From positions 1 through 64,000 of the forward strand of contig JAFDGC010000007.1 of NCBI GenBank assembly GCA_019309485.1: 64,000 nucleotides of DNA. The letters run 5' to 3'. Shown here piece by piece: positions 52,549 to 61,805 of the stretch (position 1 is the stretch's first letter; the number at the start of each line of letters is the position of its first letter). The position numbers were made by a program, and so were the translations under genes. The stretch comes from Deltaproteobacteria bacterium. GTDB lineage: Bacteria > Desulfobacterota > Desulfobacteria > Desulfobacterales > UBA2156. The notes under the pieces were generated by a model. The model saw only the letters and a list, made by a program, of their open reading frames with translations. It made no database searches and was not told where the DNA came from.

Positions 52549-54174
52549 CTACTCCAGCATTCGGGTGGCTTCCGTAAATTGGGGGTACAGCGCCATACTC
52601 GATTTCAAGGGGTGTCCATAATCCACATGGCGGCCCCGCAATTGACATTGAATTAAAGAAAACAAGGGGTAGGCCACCGCATCGCTGAGAATTTTGATCT
52701 GGGCATGGACCCATAGCCGGATCTGGGATTCCGGGTCGATCTCGGCCCGGGCGGCCTCAATGAGCGCATCGGCGCCGGCGTAATGGGAGAAGTTGGTATC
52801 CGGGGTCCGGCCCGACACCACGATGGAGTCCGAGTGGAAAAACTGTGTGAGATAGGCATCGGCGTTGGGGCGGAATGCGCCGTAAACGACGATGTCGGAT
52901 TCGTCGGCGCGGATCCGCCGGTGCATTTCGACATGGGGAACGATCTCAATCCGACAATGTACCCCGATTGCCTCCAACTGCCTGCCGAGAAGATCATAAG
53001 CCAAACGGTGGAACCGTATCTCCGAGCAAATGGCCTTCAAGGAAAACCCGTCGGGAAAGCCGGCTTCGGCCAACATGCGCCTGGCCTTACTGATATCCAC
53101 CGCATAGTCCAGACCCAGGGCTTTGATCTCTTCATCGCTGATGCCGCCGGGCATAAGCTGCGGGGGCACCGGGGAATAGACGCCCTCTATCATGAGTTTG
53201 CCCCCCGCCCGTATAAAGGCCTCCCTGTCCAGGGCATATAATATCGCTTTCCGGATGCGACGGTCATTTAAGGGCTTTTTCGTGGTATTCAAATGGACCG
53301 TCACGACCTCTCCCACCCCGTGCAAGTCCAGCACCACTCCGGCGTCGTTCCGGATTTGTTCCAGCCAGACGGGATTTGCCGATCCCACCACGACATCGAG
53401 TGATCCCGCCCGGAGGGCTGCCTCCCGTTTCTCGATTTCGGGTATCAGGGCAACTTCGACACCCGAAAGACGAGGTTTTCCCCGAAAATAACGGTCATGG
53501 GCCGAAAGGATCACCTTCTCACCGGGAATATACTCCTTGAACGCAAAGGGACCGGTTCCGGCGGGATGCGCCTTGAAACGGCCGTATCCTTTGGACTCGA
53601 TGGCGCGCTTGCTGACGATGAACCCGCCCGAATAGTTGGACACCTTGGGGAAAAAAAGAATGGAAGACAACGGTTTTTCCAAGACGATGCGCACGGTGTG
53701 GTCGCCGGCCTTTTCAAAGGTCATGCCGGCATATTCACCCGCATACGCGGAAAACGCGGGATTCGATGCCTTCTTGAAAGAAAATATCACATCATCCGCG
53801 GTCAGGGGATACGGTTCCGTGTCCGTTCCCGGGTGAAACAGGACACCTTTTTTCAGATTGAACGTCCAGACCTGCTTCCCGTTGATCATCTGCATGTCCG
53901 GCATGGTGACCGCCAGATCGGGTTCGATCTCCGGAGCCATGCCGGGGCGGTAGCGAAGGAGTCCGTTGAAGAGCATATCGGCAATCGCACGATCCGAAGA
54001 GGCGGATGCCAAGTGCGGGTCAAACGACCCGATTCGGCTCACATTCGTCCCGTAATGCAGTATTTTTCGAGCATTCGCGTGTTCCAGCGGCGCCGAGGCG
54101 GATGTCGTGCAGATAACGAAAAGGATCAAAAGGCAGGCATAAACGGCGGTATGAAAAGGGCGGATCATCCTCAT
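52549..54174 (-). CDS. Oligopeptide/nickel-type (SBP_bac_5) extracellular solute-binding protein
   Basis: 541 residues with a signal peptide (hydrophobic core AVYACLLILFVICTT, then SASA) and SBP_bac_5 patterns (LFNGLLRY, ILYALDREAFI). The start at 54174 has GGGAGG 6 bases away. No ABC permease or ATPase is adjacent. Instead it is the first of a minus-strand pair with a hybrid histidine kinase 61 bases downstream, so it could be the ligand-capturing part of a sensory system. No lipobox, so a soluble periplasmic protein is expected. Confidence 0.85.
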   Translation of the reverse strand: MRMIRPFHTAVYACLLILFVICTTSASAPLEHANARKILHYGTNVSRIGSFDPHLASASSDRAIADMLFNGLLRYRPGMAPEIEPDLAVTMPDMQMINGKQVWTFNLKKGVLFHPGTDTEPYPLTADDVIFSFKKASNPAFSAYAGEYAGMTFEKAGDHTVRIVLEKPLSSILFFPKVSNYSGGFIVSKRAIESKGYGRFKAHPAGTGPFAFKEYIPGEKVILSAHDRYFRGKPRLSGVEVALIPEIEKREAALRAGSLDVVVGSANPVWLEQIRNDAGVVLDLHGVGEVVTVHLNTTKKPLNDRRIRKAILYALDREAFIRAGGKLMIEGVYSPVPPQLMPGGISDEEIKALGLDYAVDISKARRMLAEAGFPDGFSLKAICSEIRFHRLAYDLLGRQLEAIGVHCRIEIVPHVEMHRRIRADESDIVVYGAFRPNADAYLTQFFHSDSIVVSGRTPDTNFSHYAGADALIEAARAEIDPESQIRLWVHAQIKILSDAVAYPLFSLIQCQLRGRHVDYGHPLKSSMALYPQFTEATRMLE

Positions 54175-54284
54175 CGACAACCTCCCGGCGGCGGGTCCGC
54201 AAGTTTGGGGTGCGCTGCCGCACGGCCAATGGAAACGAGACCTTTGCAAAACGCCCCTTTTTGCCCAATTTCTGCGTCAGGCTC

Positions 54285-54331
54285 AAATTTTAATCCTCGA
54301 AATACTCAATGTATTCCTGTGGTTAAAATTT
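54285..54331. repeat. Long imperfect palindrome
   Basis: AAATTTTAA-type arm at 54285-54293 pairs with GTTAAAATTT at 54322-54331 around an inner ATAC/GTAT stem. It is one of few AT-rich places between two minus-strand genes. It may be a transcriptional terminator for the ABC-F gene, but it has no classic T-run. Confidence 0.45.
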
Positions 54332-54424
54332 TCGCCTTCCTTGAACTTGAAGATAGATGAGATCGGAATCCGGCGCAAGTTTAAAATCGGAGATCGACTC
54401 CCAGGAGAAAGCTTTCCATTTTAT

Positions 54425-56296
54425 TTAGGGGTCTTCGACCGATTCCGGTTGCAGGGCGTATCTTTTCTCAAGGACTTCCTTTTCAAGGTACAGTTTTTCC
54501 AGGGCATCGAATTGGTAATCGATTTCCTGGCGGTACCGGTTGACCTCGATGGATCGGGCGGCGATGCGCATCCCGTCTTTTTCTTTGGAGGCGCGGATGA
54601 GATCGGCCTGGGCGTTTTCCAATTCCCGTTCGAGGGTTTCGATGCGGTGTTCCACGCCGGCGATGGCGTGCAACAAGGGGTTGAGGTGCCGCGAGCGGGC
54701 TTTGATGATCTTGGAACGTTCTTTTCGCAGGGCTTTTTTGTTCTTCCGTTCTTCGACGGGATCCTGGCCGGGGGCGGGATCGGCCTCCGAAGCGGCGGAG
54801 GCTTCGGCGGCGTCGTCTTCCCATCCTCCGGCTTCCAGAAAGTCCTGATAGCCGCCTTGGAAGATCTCCACGCGGTCCTTTTGAAAAACGATGAGCCGGT
54901 TTGCCAATGCATGCAGATACATTTCATTGTGGGTCACCAGGATCACCGCACCGTCAAAGGCATCGAGGGCCGCCAACAGGGCATCGGCGGACTCCATGTC
55001 GAGGTGGTTGGTGGGTTCATCCAGAAGGAGCAGGTTCACGGGTGTGGCAATGACTTTCCCCAAAAGGACCCGGGCCTTTTCACCGCCGGACAGCACCGCG
55101 ATTCGCTTCAAGGCATCATCGCCTTCAAAAAGCATGGCCCCGCAGATGTTGCGGGCCGCGGCATAATCCCCGTCGGCGAGGCTCGACTGGATCTCCTGGA
55201 CCACCGTAAACGAATCCCGCAGGCGATGGACGTGGGTCTGCTCGTAGAACCCCACGGCGGCATCCGGATGATATCCGATACTCCCGGCCCCCGGCGCCAG
55301 GGATCCCGCCAGCACCTTCAAAAGGGTGGTTTTGCCCTTTCCGTTGGGGCCCACCACCCCGATCCGATCCGTGGAATGAACGGTGAATCGAAGGTCGGAA
55401 AACAAGGGCGCATGACGAGGATATGCAAAGGACAGGTCGTCGACGCTCAAAAGCTGCTTCCCTTCGAACGGCCGATAGCTGAAACGAAATTCCAGGTCGC
55501 GGATTTTCTCCAGTTTCTCCGCCTTTTGTTTTTTTGCCATTGTCTTGATCCGGCTTTGAACCAGGCCGGCCAGGCGGGCCTTGGCGCGAAAACGGGTGAT
55601 AAACTGGGTGATCTCCTGTCTTCTCCGTTCGTCCTTTAAGCGCGTCTTCTCGTAGATTTCTTCTTCCTGCGCGATCTGGGTGTAGTATTTTTCCGTGTTC
55701 CCGGCGATCTTTTTGATCTTTTTCCGATGGATGCCCATGGTATGGGTCACGACGCTGTCCATGAAAGAACGGTCGTGGGTGATGAGAACGAGCTCCCGGG
55801 ACCACCCCGACAAATACCGCTCGACCCATCGAATGGAGGTGATATCCAGGTAGTTGGTGGGCTCATCCAAAAGGAGGAGGTCGGGCTCCGAAACCAGGGT
55901 TTTGGCCAGATTCAAGCGCACCTGGAACCCCCCGGAAAGGGTCTCCGGCCGGGCCTTCATCTGGCTCCGGGAAAAACCCAGGCCCGCCAGGATTTTTTCC
56001 ACTTTCCAGTGATGATCTTTTTCGACGGCCGGAAGTCCCCGCATTCCCTCTTCCAGGACCGTTTTTTCGGTAAACTCCAGGTGCTGTGCCAAGTAACCGA
56101 GACGGTAGTTTTTGGGGATCGAAAGGGCCCCGGAATCGTAGGCTTCTTCTCCGAGGAGGATCTTCAGCAACGTGGTTTTTCCGTGTCCGTTTCTTCCCAC
56201 CAGCCCCACGCGCTCTTTGGGGTTGATCTTGAAGCTGATGCGGTCGAACAGGATTCGTGCCCCGTAGCTTTTGGTCAACTGATCCACGGCGATCAT
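54425..56296 (-). CDS. ABC-F family ATPase (Uup/ABCF-like)
   Basis: 623 residues with two ATPase domains and no membrane part. First Walker A is GRNGHGKTTLLK, first signature LSGGFQVRL; second Walker A is GPNGKGKTTLLK, second signature LSGGEKARVLLG, Walker B LLLDEPTNHLD. A linker with Arg/Lys-rich helices lies between the domains and a C-terminal coiled coil (about 520-615) is Lys/Glu-rich. ABC-F proteins act on the ribosome. No antibiotic-resistance context is seen. Confidence 0.92.
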   Translation of the reverse strand: MIAVDQLTKSYGARILFDRISFKINPKERVGLVGRNGHGKTTLLKILLGEEAYDSGALSIPKNYRLGYLAQHLEFTEKTVLEEGMRGLPAVEKDHHWKVEKILAGLGFSRSQMKARPETLSGGFQVRLNLAKTLVSEPDLLLLDEPTNYLDITSIRWVERYLSGWSRELVLITHDRSFMDSVVTHTMGIHRKKIKKIAGNTEKYYTQIAQEEEIYEKTRLKDERRRQEITQFITRFRAKARLAGLVQSRIKTMAKKQKAEKLEKIRDLEFRFSYRPFEGKQLLSVDDLSFAYPRHAPLFSDLRFTVHSTDRIGVVGPNGKGKTTLLKVLAGSLAPGAGSIGYHPDAAVGFYEQTHVHRLRDSFTVVQEIQSSLADGDYAAARNICGAMLFEGDDALKRIAVLSGGEKARVLLGKVIATPVNLLLLDEPTNHLDMESADALLAALDAFDGAVILVTHNEMYLHALANRLIVFQKDRVEIFQGGYQDFLEAGGWEDDAAEASAASEADPAPGQDPVEERKNKKALRKERSKIIKARSRHLNPLLHAIAGVEHRIETLERELENAQADLIRASKEKDGMRIAARSIEVNRYRQEIDYQFDALEKLYLEKEVLEKRYALQPESVEDP

Positions 56297-56682
56297 GGCC
56301 GTTTCTCCGGATGCCGTTTTCCTGTTTCAGGGCATGGGTTCAGATGTATGTTCATTGCGGTTCAACGTCCTTTCTTTCTAAAAGGGAGAAACCGGCGTCT
56401 TGAATAAACACCGCCGCCCGGTGGATCCCGGCGTAATACGAGTGGTTTCCGGTGACCGCCATCTTTCCGCCTTCCGGGGTAGCGGGGCGCTTCAATACAC
56501 CGAATGTGCGCTTTCGAACACGCGAAGACAGGGGTTGATATTTTTTTAACAAAAGCCTTGACATACAGGATATTGTATATTAAGAGCCAGTCAACCACAA
56601 AATAGAGCATAGAAGGTGCACACTTCTTTACTTAGGGGCACGGTCGTAAAGTTCCATCCATTAACCCATTCTGGAGGATGCC
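56297..56682. other. Intergenic region upstream of the Lys/Ala-rich protein
   Basis: 386 bases. The 3' half is AT-rich with TTGACA at 56558-56563 and the inverted repeat ATACA-x6-TGTAT at about 56562-56577, which could be a promoter and operator, though a good -10 at proper spacing is not obvious. A small minus-strand open frame (56352-56564) has no recognisable family, and I do not call it. Confidence 0.4.
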
Positions 56683-56871
56683 ATGGCAACAGCAAAAAAG
56701 ACCACGACCGCTAAAAAGACCACGGCTGCAAAAAAACCCGCCGCAACAAAAAAACCCGCCGCAACAAAAAAGACCGCCGCAACAAAAAAGACCGCCGCAA
56801 CAAAAAAGACCGCCGCCGCAAAGAAAACCGCCGCAACAAAAAAACCAACCGCCGCAAAGAAAAAGAAATAG
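56683..56871 (+). CDS. Histone H1-like Lys/Ala/Pro-rich repeat protein
   Basis: 62 residues built almost wholly of Lys, Ala, Thr and Pro in a repeating ATKK(T/P)A pattern of about six residues. It resembles the C-terminal tails of bacterial histone H1-like and HU-fusion proteins that bind DNA. GGAGG lies 6 bases before ATG 56683, and a strong terminator lies 24 bases after the stop, so it is a real monocistronic gene. Its very biased codons (AAA, GCC, ACC) also give shadow frames on both strands. Confidence 0.8.
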   Translation: MATAKKTTTAKKTTAAKKPAATKKPAATKKTAATKKTAATKKTAAAKKTAATKKPTAAKKKK

Positions 56872-56894
56872 CGTTCCACAGGCCCTTAAGTAAG

Positions 56895-56928
56895 GAACGG
56901 GGAGGCACACCGCCGCCCCGTTTTTTTT
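56895..56928 (+). terminator. Rho-independent terminator after the Lys/Ala-rich gene
   Basis: ACGGGG and CCCCGT form a stem around a GC-rich loop, followed by T8, ending near 56928. Confidence 0.9.
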
Positions 56929-57181
56929 ACCGCCTTTTTAATGGAAAGGGCCTTTAAACCGCAGCATTTTTCCCTTGCAACCGCCCGCTTATTAATAATA
57001 GATTTAAAGGATCCATACAAGGCGTTTTTCCGGTTCGAACCGCAACAGCGAGCGCCTTCCCTGCAGCGCGTTGGCTCGAGGCGGAAAGCCCGCCATGCGG
57101 GACTGCGGGGTGGCTTCAAACGGGGCGCGGTCCTTGCGCCCGGACATTTCTTTCCGGACCCGTACATCAGGAGGCCGTTTT
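56929..57181. other. Intergenic region before the metallo-hydrolase gene
   Basis: About 250 bases (310 counting from the upstream stop). No gene or clear promoter seen; a short AT-rich stretch at 56988-57010 could hold the promoter. Confidence 0.4.
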
Positions 57182-57916
57182 ATGAGACCGATTCTTTTTT
57201 TCCTTCTTTTTTCAAGCGCCCTGGGTTCGACCGCAACGGACGCGCATGCCTTTGAGACGGACCGGATCCCGACTTCCGACGGGGATTTGACGATCACCTT
57301 CATCGGTCATGGCACACTCATGTTCACGTTTCACAACAACGTGATCCATGTGGACCCTTACGGCAAATTGGCCGACTATTCCAAACTTCCGAAAGCGGAC
57401 CTGATTCTGATTACCCACGCCCACAGGGATCATCTAGACCCGGAGGCCATCGCTGCTGTTTCCACCGAAAAAACGATTCAGGTGTACTCCCGTGACTGTG
57501 CCGACGCGCTGAGCAAAGGGATCCTCATGGAAAACGGGGACGTGAAAACCGTGTTGGGTCTGACCCTCCAAGCGGTGCCGGCCTATAATCTCGTGCACAA
57601 GCGGCCGTCCGGGGAAATTTTTCATCCCAAAGGAAAGGGAAACGGATACATCATCACTTTCGGAGACAAACGCGTCTATGTGGCGGGAGACACCGAAAAC
57701 ACAAGGGAGATGAAGGCCCTGAAGGATATCGACGTGGCCTTTTTACCCATGAACCTGCCATATACCATGACGCCGGAGATGGTGGCCGACGCCGCCTTGG
57801 CCTTTCGGCCGAAGATTTTGTACCCGTATCATTTCAGCGACACGAATCCCCACCGCCTCCTGGACCTGATGAAGGATACCCGGGATATAGATGTCCGCAT
57901 CCGAAAGATGCAATAG
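57182..57916 (+). CDS. Metallo-beta-lactamase fold hydrolase, exported
   Basis: 244 residues. N-terminal signal peptide (PILFFLLFSSALGS, then DAHA), then a UlaG-like MBL domain: the metal motif THAHRDHLD (HxHxDH), the later AGDTENTREM for a metal Asp and a final PYHFSD. It is probably periplasmic. ATG 57182 follows CAGGAGG. The substrate is unknown. The gene stands alone, convergent to the sulfotransferase-like gene. Confidence 0.87.
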   Translation: MRPILFFLLFSSALGSTATDAHAFETDRIPTSDGDLTITFIGHGTLMFTFHNNVIHVDPYGKLADYSKLPKADLILITHAHRDHLDPEAIAAVSTEKTIQVYSRDCADALSKGILMENGDVKTVLGLTLQAVPAYNLVHKRPSGEIFHPKGKGNGYIITFGDKRVYVAGDTENTREMKALKDIDVAFLPMNLPYTMTPEMVADAALAFRPKILYPYHFSDTNPHRLLDLMKDTRDIDVRIRKMQ

Positions 57917-57949
57917 GCGAGGATTTCCAGGAACGAAATTGAGCGCTTT

Positions 57950-59398
57950 TTATTTCGGTTCGTCATCATCCAGGTCGGCCTGCACGCACAAGGCGGAGGA
58001 ACTTCGGTAGGGCAACACGCCTTCCACGTTCACCACGCGGCGGGGGCCCGGAGGGGCCGCGCCGGGAACCCGGAAGGTGGTCACGTCGAGGGGTTCGATG
58101 GGAACCTCCCGAGGCGCTTCGAGCTGGGGAATCCATGAATACGGGACCCGGTACGCCCGGTAGACCATGTTCATCCGCATGAGCTTCCCCCAGAACGGGC
58201 TGATATATTCCCAAACGATTTCGTGGCCGGCCGTCACTTCGAAGATACGCCCCCCGGACCCTTCCGTGATCAAGGTGTTTCCGTTGGGAAGCCGCTGGGC
58301 CGAACTGATGAAAGGGCTGTAAAACCGGTTACTGTCCATGGGATGCACCAGGCCGGCTTCCTTGGGCGTATATTGCCAGACGATTTCCAGGGATACAGGA
58401 TCGAATTCGACCACCCGGGAATAATCCCTCAACACGTTCTTGATCCCCGTCGGCGCGCCTGGATTGGGGGCCCCGTAGCCGGCCCATCCCCCGTTGTCGA
58501 AGACGAGGATATTCCCTTCCCCGGGAAGCCCCCGGGGAATCATGTGGGCATGGTGCTGCCCGATCATCCATCCCAGGGCTTTGAGTTTATTATCGATCCC
58601 ATAATCCGGTCCGATCTTCCAGGCGATCTTTCCGGATGTCTTGTCGATGATGGCGATGATATTCGTCTCCCGGGCGTCCCAAATGATATTGTCGGGATGA
58701 AAGCGTTCATCCCCGGCATCGTACCATCGATTGGGCCCCAGCACTGACATGGAATTGATGTGCATCCAGTCCCCCATCCCGCCGCCGGCGGGCCGCATGT
58801 TGGGATTCCGACACAGGATGTTTTTGGCCTCTTCGGAAAACGCGAAGGATTCGAAATGGTCGCTGCATACCCATTCCCAAACCACGTCCCCCTCCCATGT
58901 CACCTCGATGATCACGTCGTCGAGGAGCATCTTATCGGTGATCTCGGGATTCCTCAGATTCTTGTGCGATAGAATCAAGGTATTGCCTTCGGTCACCTTG
59001 GGATCCATCCCCGGGACAAAGTATCCCACCGGATTTCCTTCCCGCTGGAAGTCATGGTGCTGCCGGGCCATCCATCGGGGGGATTCTCCGGGATCCTCGA
59101 TGTATTCATATCGATCGAATTTCCATACGATATTTCCGTCCCAGTCCGCCTGGACCACATCCACGTAATCCTGCATACCGAAGGCCGTGTGCCGCTCCCC
59201 GGAGCTTCCCAGGATGTGCCCTCCGGGAAGAAGCTTGTTGGGCAGGCCGTGGAAGCCCTCCCACAATTGGACTTCGGCGCCGTTCATGTCGATCACCAGG
59301 GCGCCGCGCTCCCGGGCCTGGAACACGGTGTAGCCGTTGAAACATCTTTTCGGATCATAAATCGTCGTTCCGGTGGGATATACGGACGGATAGGTCAT
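57950..59398 (-). CDS. Aryl-sulfotransferase-like (ASST family) protein
   Basis: 482 residues resembling PAPS-independent arylsulfate sulfotransferases of the beta-propeller type. Conserved-looking repeats are QHHDFQ, GQHHAHMIPRG, LPNGNTLITEGSGGRIFEV and VEFDPVSLEIVWQY. The several His-rich loops may include the catalytic histidine. There is no signal peptide at the chosen start (ATG 59398), so it may be cytoplasmic, unlike typical ASST. The tctCBA-glutaredoxin block lies upstream on the same strand with a 48-base gap. Confidence 0.75.
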   Translation of the reverse strand: MTYPSVYPTGTTIYDPKRCFNGYTVFQARERGALVIDMNGAEVQLWEGFHGLPNKLLPGGHILGSSGERHTAFGMQDYVDVVQADWDGNIVWKFDRYEYIEDPGESPRWMARQHHDFQREGNPVGYFVPGMDPKVTEGNTLILSHKNLRNPEITDKMLLDDVIIEVTWEGDVVWEWVCSDHFESFAFSEEAKNILCRNPNMRPAGGGMGDWMHINSMSVLGPNRWYDAGDERFHPDNIIWDARETNIIAIIDKTSGKIAWKIGPDYGIDNKLKALGWMIGQHHAHMIPRGLPGEGNILVFDNGGWAGYGAPNPGAPTGIKNVLRDYSRVVEFDPVSLEIVWQYTPKEAGLVHPMDSNRFYSPFISSAQRLPNGNTLITEGSGGRIFEVTAGHEIVWEYISPFWGKLMRMNMVYRAYRVPYSWIPQLEAPREVPIEPLDVTTFRVPGAAPPGPRRVVNVEGVLPYRSSSALCVQADLDDDEPK

Positions 59399-59446
59399 GT
59401 TTCATTTCCCTCCCTTGCGTTTTTCTGCCATGGTTTCCAGGAACCT

Positions 59447-60310
59447 TTAAAGAGGCGATTCTTCTTTCTTTTCGATTTCCGTAAACACCTGATACCGCCG
59501 GGCCCGGCTCCGGTATGGGAAAAGATCGCCTTGCGAAAACGACTGACGGGGCTTTTCCGGGTCTTCGTTTTCACCATTCCAGCATCCTGCGGCCACCACG
59601 CACGGGTGCCTGTCGCTCCCGGTGGTTTCCTGAATCATCCGCGCCGCCTCCCCGATGTCTTCCGGGGTCAAGACACCATATGCGGGAGCGTCTCCCGGTT
59701 TCCGGGGGAAACCGGAAATTACCAGACGGAAGCGGTATTCGGGAAAACGAACCACAAGGCGCAGGGACGCCCGGATCTCCTGGAGAATGCGGTCATTGCC
59801 GAAGACTTCCCGGTAGATGCCCGGCGGTCCCAGGACATCCATGACCAGGCGGTGTGCCAGGTTTTCCTTTAAGATCTTTTCCAGGACTGCCGCCTGCCGC
59901 CCGTCGGTGTGAAGGACCGTCTTCATACCGCATGCATTGAGATGGCGAAGTATCGATAACAGGGCGTCTGTTTGAGCGGGATCGTCCCCGGCAAGGGATA
60001 ACCCGTCGATCCACTCGTGCGTGCGTGTGGAGGCGCGGACAAGGCCGTCGAGCCCTTTCCCGGCCGTCAGGTACGCCAGTGAAGGCCCCAAACCCTGCCG
60101 GATTTCCGGGCCATCCACGAGAATCGGGAACTCGATGCCGTCTTTGCCGCGATGAACGGCGGTGCGGTGCCGCGCATAAAAAGATGTAAAATCCGCCTTC
60201 CCCCCGGATTTGATATCCTTTTCGTCAAAGGAGATTCCTCGCTCGTTAAGGAATCGCTTTAACACGTTGCACCGCAGGCAGTCGGTGGCTGTAAATACCG
60301 TCAAGGCCAT
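59447..60310 (-). CDS. Glutaredoxin fused to a radical-SAM-like domain without cluster motif
   Basis: 287 residues. Residues 1-80 are glutaredoxin-like with CLRC at the active site (VFTATDCLRCNVLKRFL). The remainder looks like the activase half-barrel of NrdG-type enzymes (WIDGLSLAGDDPAQTDALL, LNACGMKTVLHTDGR, LVMDVLGPPGIYREVFG), but the CxxxCxxC cluster motif and the GGEP motif are not present. Start ATG 60310 overlaps tctA by 10 bases. Function unknown; a redox or regulatory role in the transporter operon is only inferred. Confidence 0.6.
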   Translation of the reverse strand: MALTVFTATDCLRCNVLKRFLNERGISFDEKDIKSGGKADFTSFYARHRTAVHRGKDGIEFPILVDGPEIRQGLGPSLAYLTAGKGLDGLVRASTRTHEWIDGLSLAGDDPAQTDALLSILRHLNACGMKTVLHTDGRQAAVLEKILKENLAHRLVMDVLGPPGIYREVFGNDRILQEIRASLRLVVRFPEYRFRLVISGFPRKPGDAPAYGVLTPEDIGEAARMIQETTGSDRHPCVVAAGCWNGENEDPEKPRQSFSQGDLFPYRSRARRYQVFTEIEKKEESPL

Positions 60311-61803
60311 GGTGTTTCTGCTTTCGCCTTTCGCCGCCGGTCCACAACCAAGGGAATCACGATGATGAGGCCGGCGGCCAGGATCAGTCCCAGGGAGATG
60401 GGGCGGGTCAAAAAAATCATCGGGCTTCCATCCCCCAAGCTGAGGCTTTGCCGGAGACGGTTTTCCAAAATCTCCCCCAGGACCACACCCATGACGAGAT
60501 TCACCACCGGCCACCGCATCCGCAGAAGGATATACCCCAATACCCCCATTACGACGGCCACCCCGGCGTCGAAGAGGCGGGTATTGACGGCATAAATGCC
60601 GGTCAACGAAATCACCATGATACTCACGGAGAGAAGCGCCGTGGGGACCCGGACGATCATGGCAAAGGGCCGGAGCCACAGGGCCAGCATGACAAAGGCC
60701 GCGACATTGATCAGGATCATGGAAAAATAAAGGGTATTGATCAACACCGGCTCTTTGATCAACAGCAACGGCCCCGGATAGATCCCGTTGATGGTAAAGA
60801 CCCCCAACAGCACGGCGCTCAATGCTTCCCCAGGAATCCCCAGGGTCAACAAGGGGATCATGGCCCCGGCCGGAACCGCATTGTTTCCGGCTTCCGCGGC
60901 CATGCATCCTTCCGGAGCCCCCCTCCCGAAGGTTTCCGGATGCCGGGATGTCCGCTTGGCGGTCTCATACGATAAAAAGGAAGCCAGTATGGAACCCGTT
61001 CCCGGCAACAACCCCACAAAGGTACCGATGACGCCCGAGACCCCCAGGGTCTTCCAGTGACGCATGGCCGACCGGAGCTTTGAAAAATCAAGGGTGGACC
61101 GGGTGAGATTCATGGTGGTCGCCTGTAGGATTGTTCGCTCCACCAGCAGCAATGTCTGCCCGATCCCGAACAGCCCCAGGCAGATGGCCACCAAATCCAG
61201 GCCGTTTTGCATGGACCATACGCCGAAGGTGAACCGTGCGGAAAGGGTGGTCCCGTCGATGCCCACCGTGGAAAACCACAAACCCAGGCCCAGCAGAAGC
61301 AAGCCTCGCGCCAGCTGTTTCCGGTAGGCCATGACCACGAGCACCACTCCCAACAGCCCGGCGGAAAAATATTCGGGCGGGCCGAAGGAAGCGGCCACAT
61401 GGGCCAGGACGGGGGCCAGGAAGATGAGGATGACCACGCTGATGATCCCGCCCCCGAAGGATCCCAATAGCGCGGCGGAAAGGGCCGTCTGTGCCTCCCC
61501 TTTTTGGGTGAGCGGAAACCCGTCGAAACTGGTGATCAAAGAGGAAGGCACCCCGGGAGTACGCATGAGGATGGCCGGAACGGCACCGCCGAAATACCCC
61601 CCGCAAAACACCCCCAGAAGAAGGGAAAGGGCCACGTCCGGAGAAAAGGCGAAGGTAAACGGGAGGAGCACCACCATCCCCACCATGGGCCCCACACCGG
61701 GGAGTATGCCCACGACAATGCCCACGAAGGTCCCGGCCACAAGGGCGCCTAGGTTGGAAAGGGTGAGCGCCGCCTGGATCCCCTGGATGACGTGTTCCCC
61801 CAT
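60301..61803 (-). CDS. tctA: Tripartite tricarboxylate transporter permease TctA
   Basis: About 500 residues with 11-12 hydrophobic segments. Family hallmarks are GTFVGIVVGILPGVGPMVG near the N terminus, GVFCGGYFGGAVPAILMRTPGVPSS and LLPGTGSILASFLSYE. The start at 61803 has GAGGG and follows tctB by 2 bases; an upstream start at 61833 is possible. It overlaps the glutaredoxin-type gene by 10 bases. Imports a carboxylate driven by ion gradient. Confidence 0.92.
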   Translation of the reverse strand: MGEHVIQGIQAALTLSNLGALVAGTFVGIVVGILPGVGPMVGMVVLLPFTFAFSPDVALSLLLGVFCGGYFGGAVPAILMRTPGVPSSLITSFDGFPLTQKGEAQTALSAALLGSFGGGIISVVILIFLAPVLAHVAASFGPPEYFSAGLLGVVLVVMAYRKQLARGLLLLGLGLWFSTVGIDGTTLSARFTFGVWSMQNGLDLVAICLGLFGIGQTLLLVERTILQATTMNLTRSTLDFSKLRSAMRHWKTLGVSGVIGTFVGLLPGTGSILASFLSYETAKRTSRHPETFGRGAPEGCMAAEAGNNAVPAGAMIPLLTLGIPGEALSAVLLGVFTINGIYPGPLLLIKEPVLINTLYFSMILINVAAFVMLALWLRPFAMIVRVPTALLSVSIMVISLTGIYAVNTRLFDAGVAVVMGVLGYILLRMRWPVVNLVMGVVLGEILENRLRQSLSLGDGSPMIFLTRPISLGLILAAGLIIVIPLVVDRRRKAKAETPWP

Positions 61804-61805
61804 TC

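Noticed and set aside
54341-55639. 432-codon plus-strand open frame
   Set aside because: Antisense to the ABC-F ATPase, whose motifs are complete.
56352-56564. Small minus-strand open frame upstream of the Lys/Ala-rich gene
   Set aside because: No family recognised, no clear ribosome site and no coupling with neighbours; not called as a gene.
56740-56860. Possible CRISPR-like or tandem DNA repeat
   Set aside because: The repeat follows codons of the Lys/Ala/Thr/Pro protein. There are no spacers of constant length and no cas genes.
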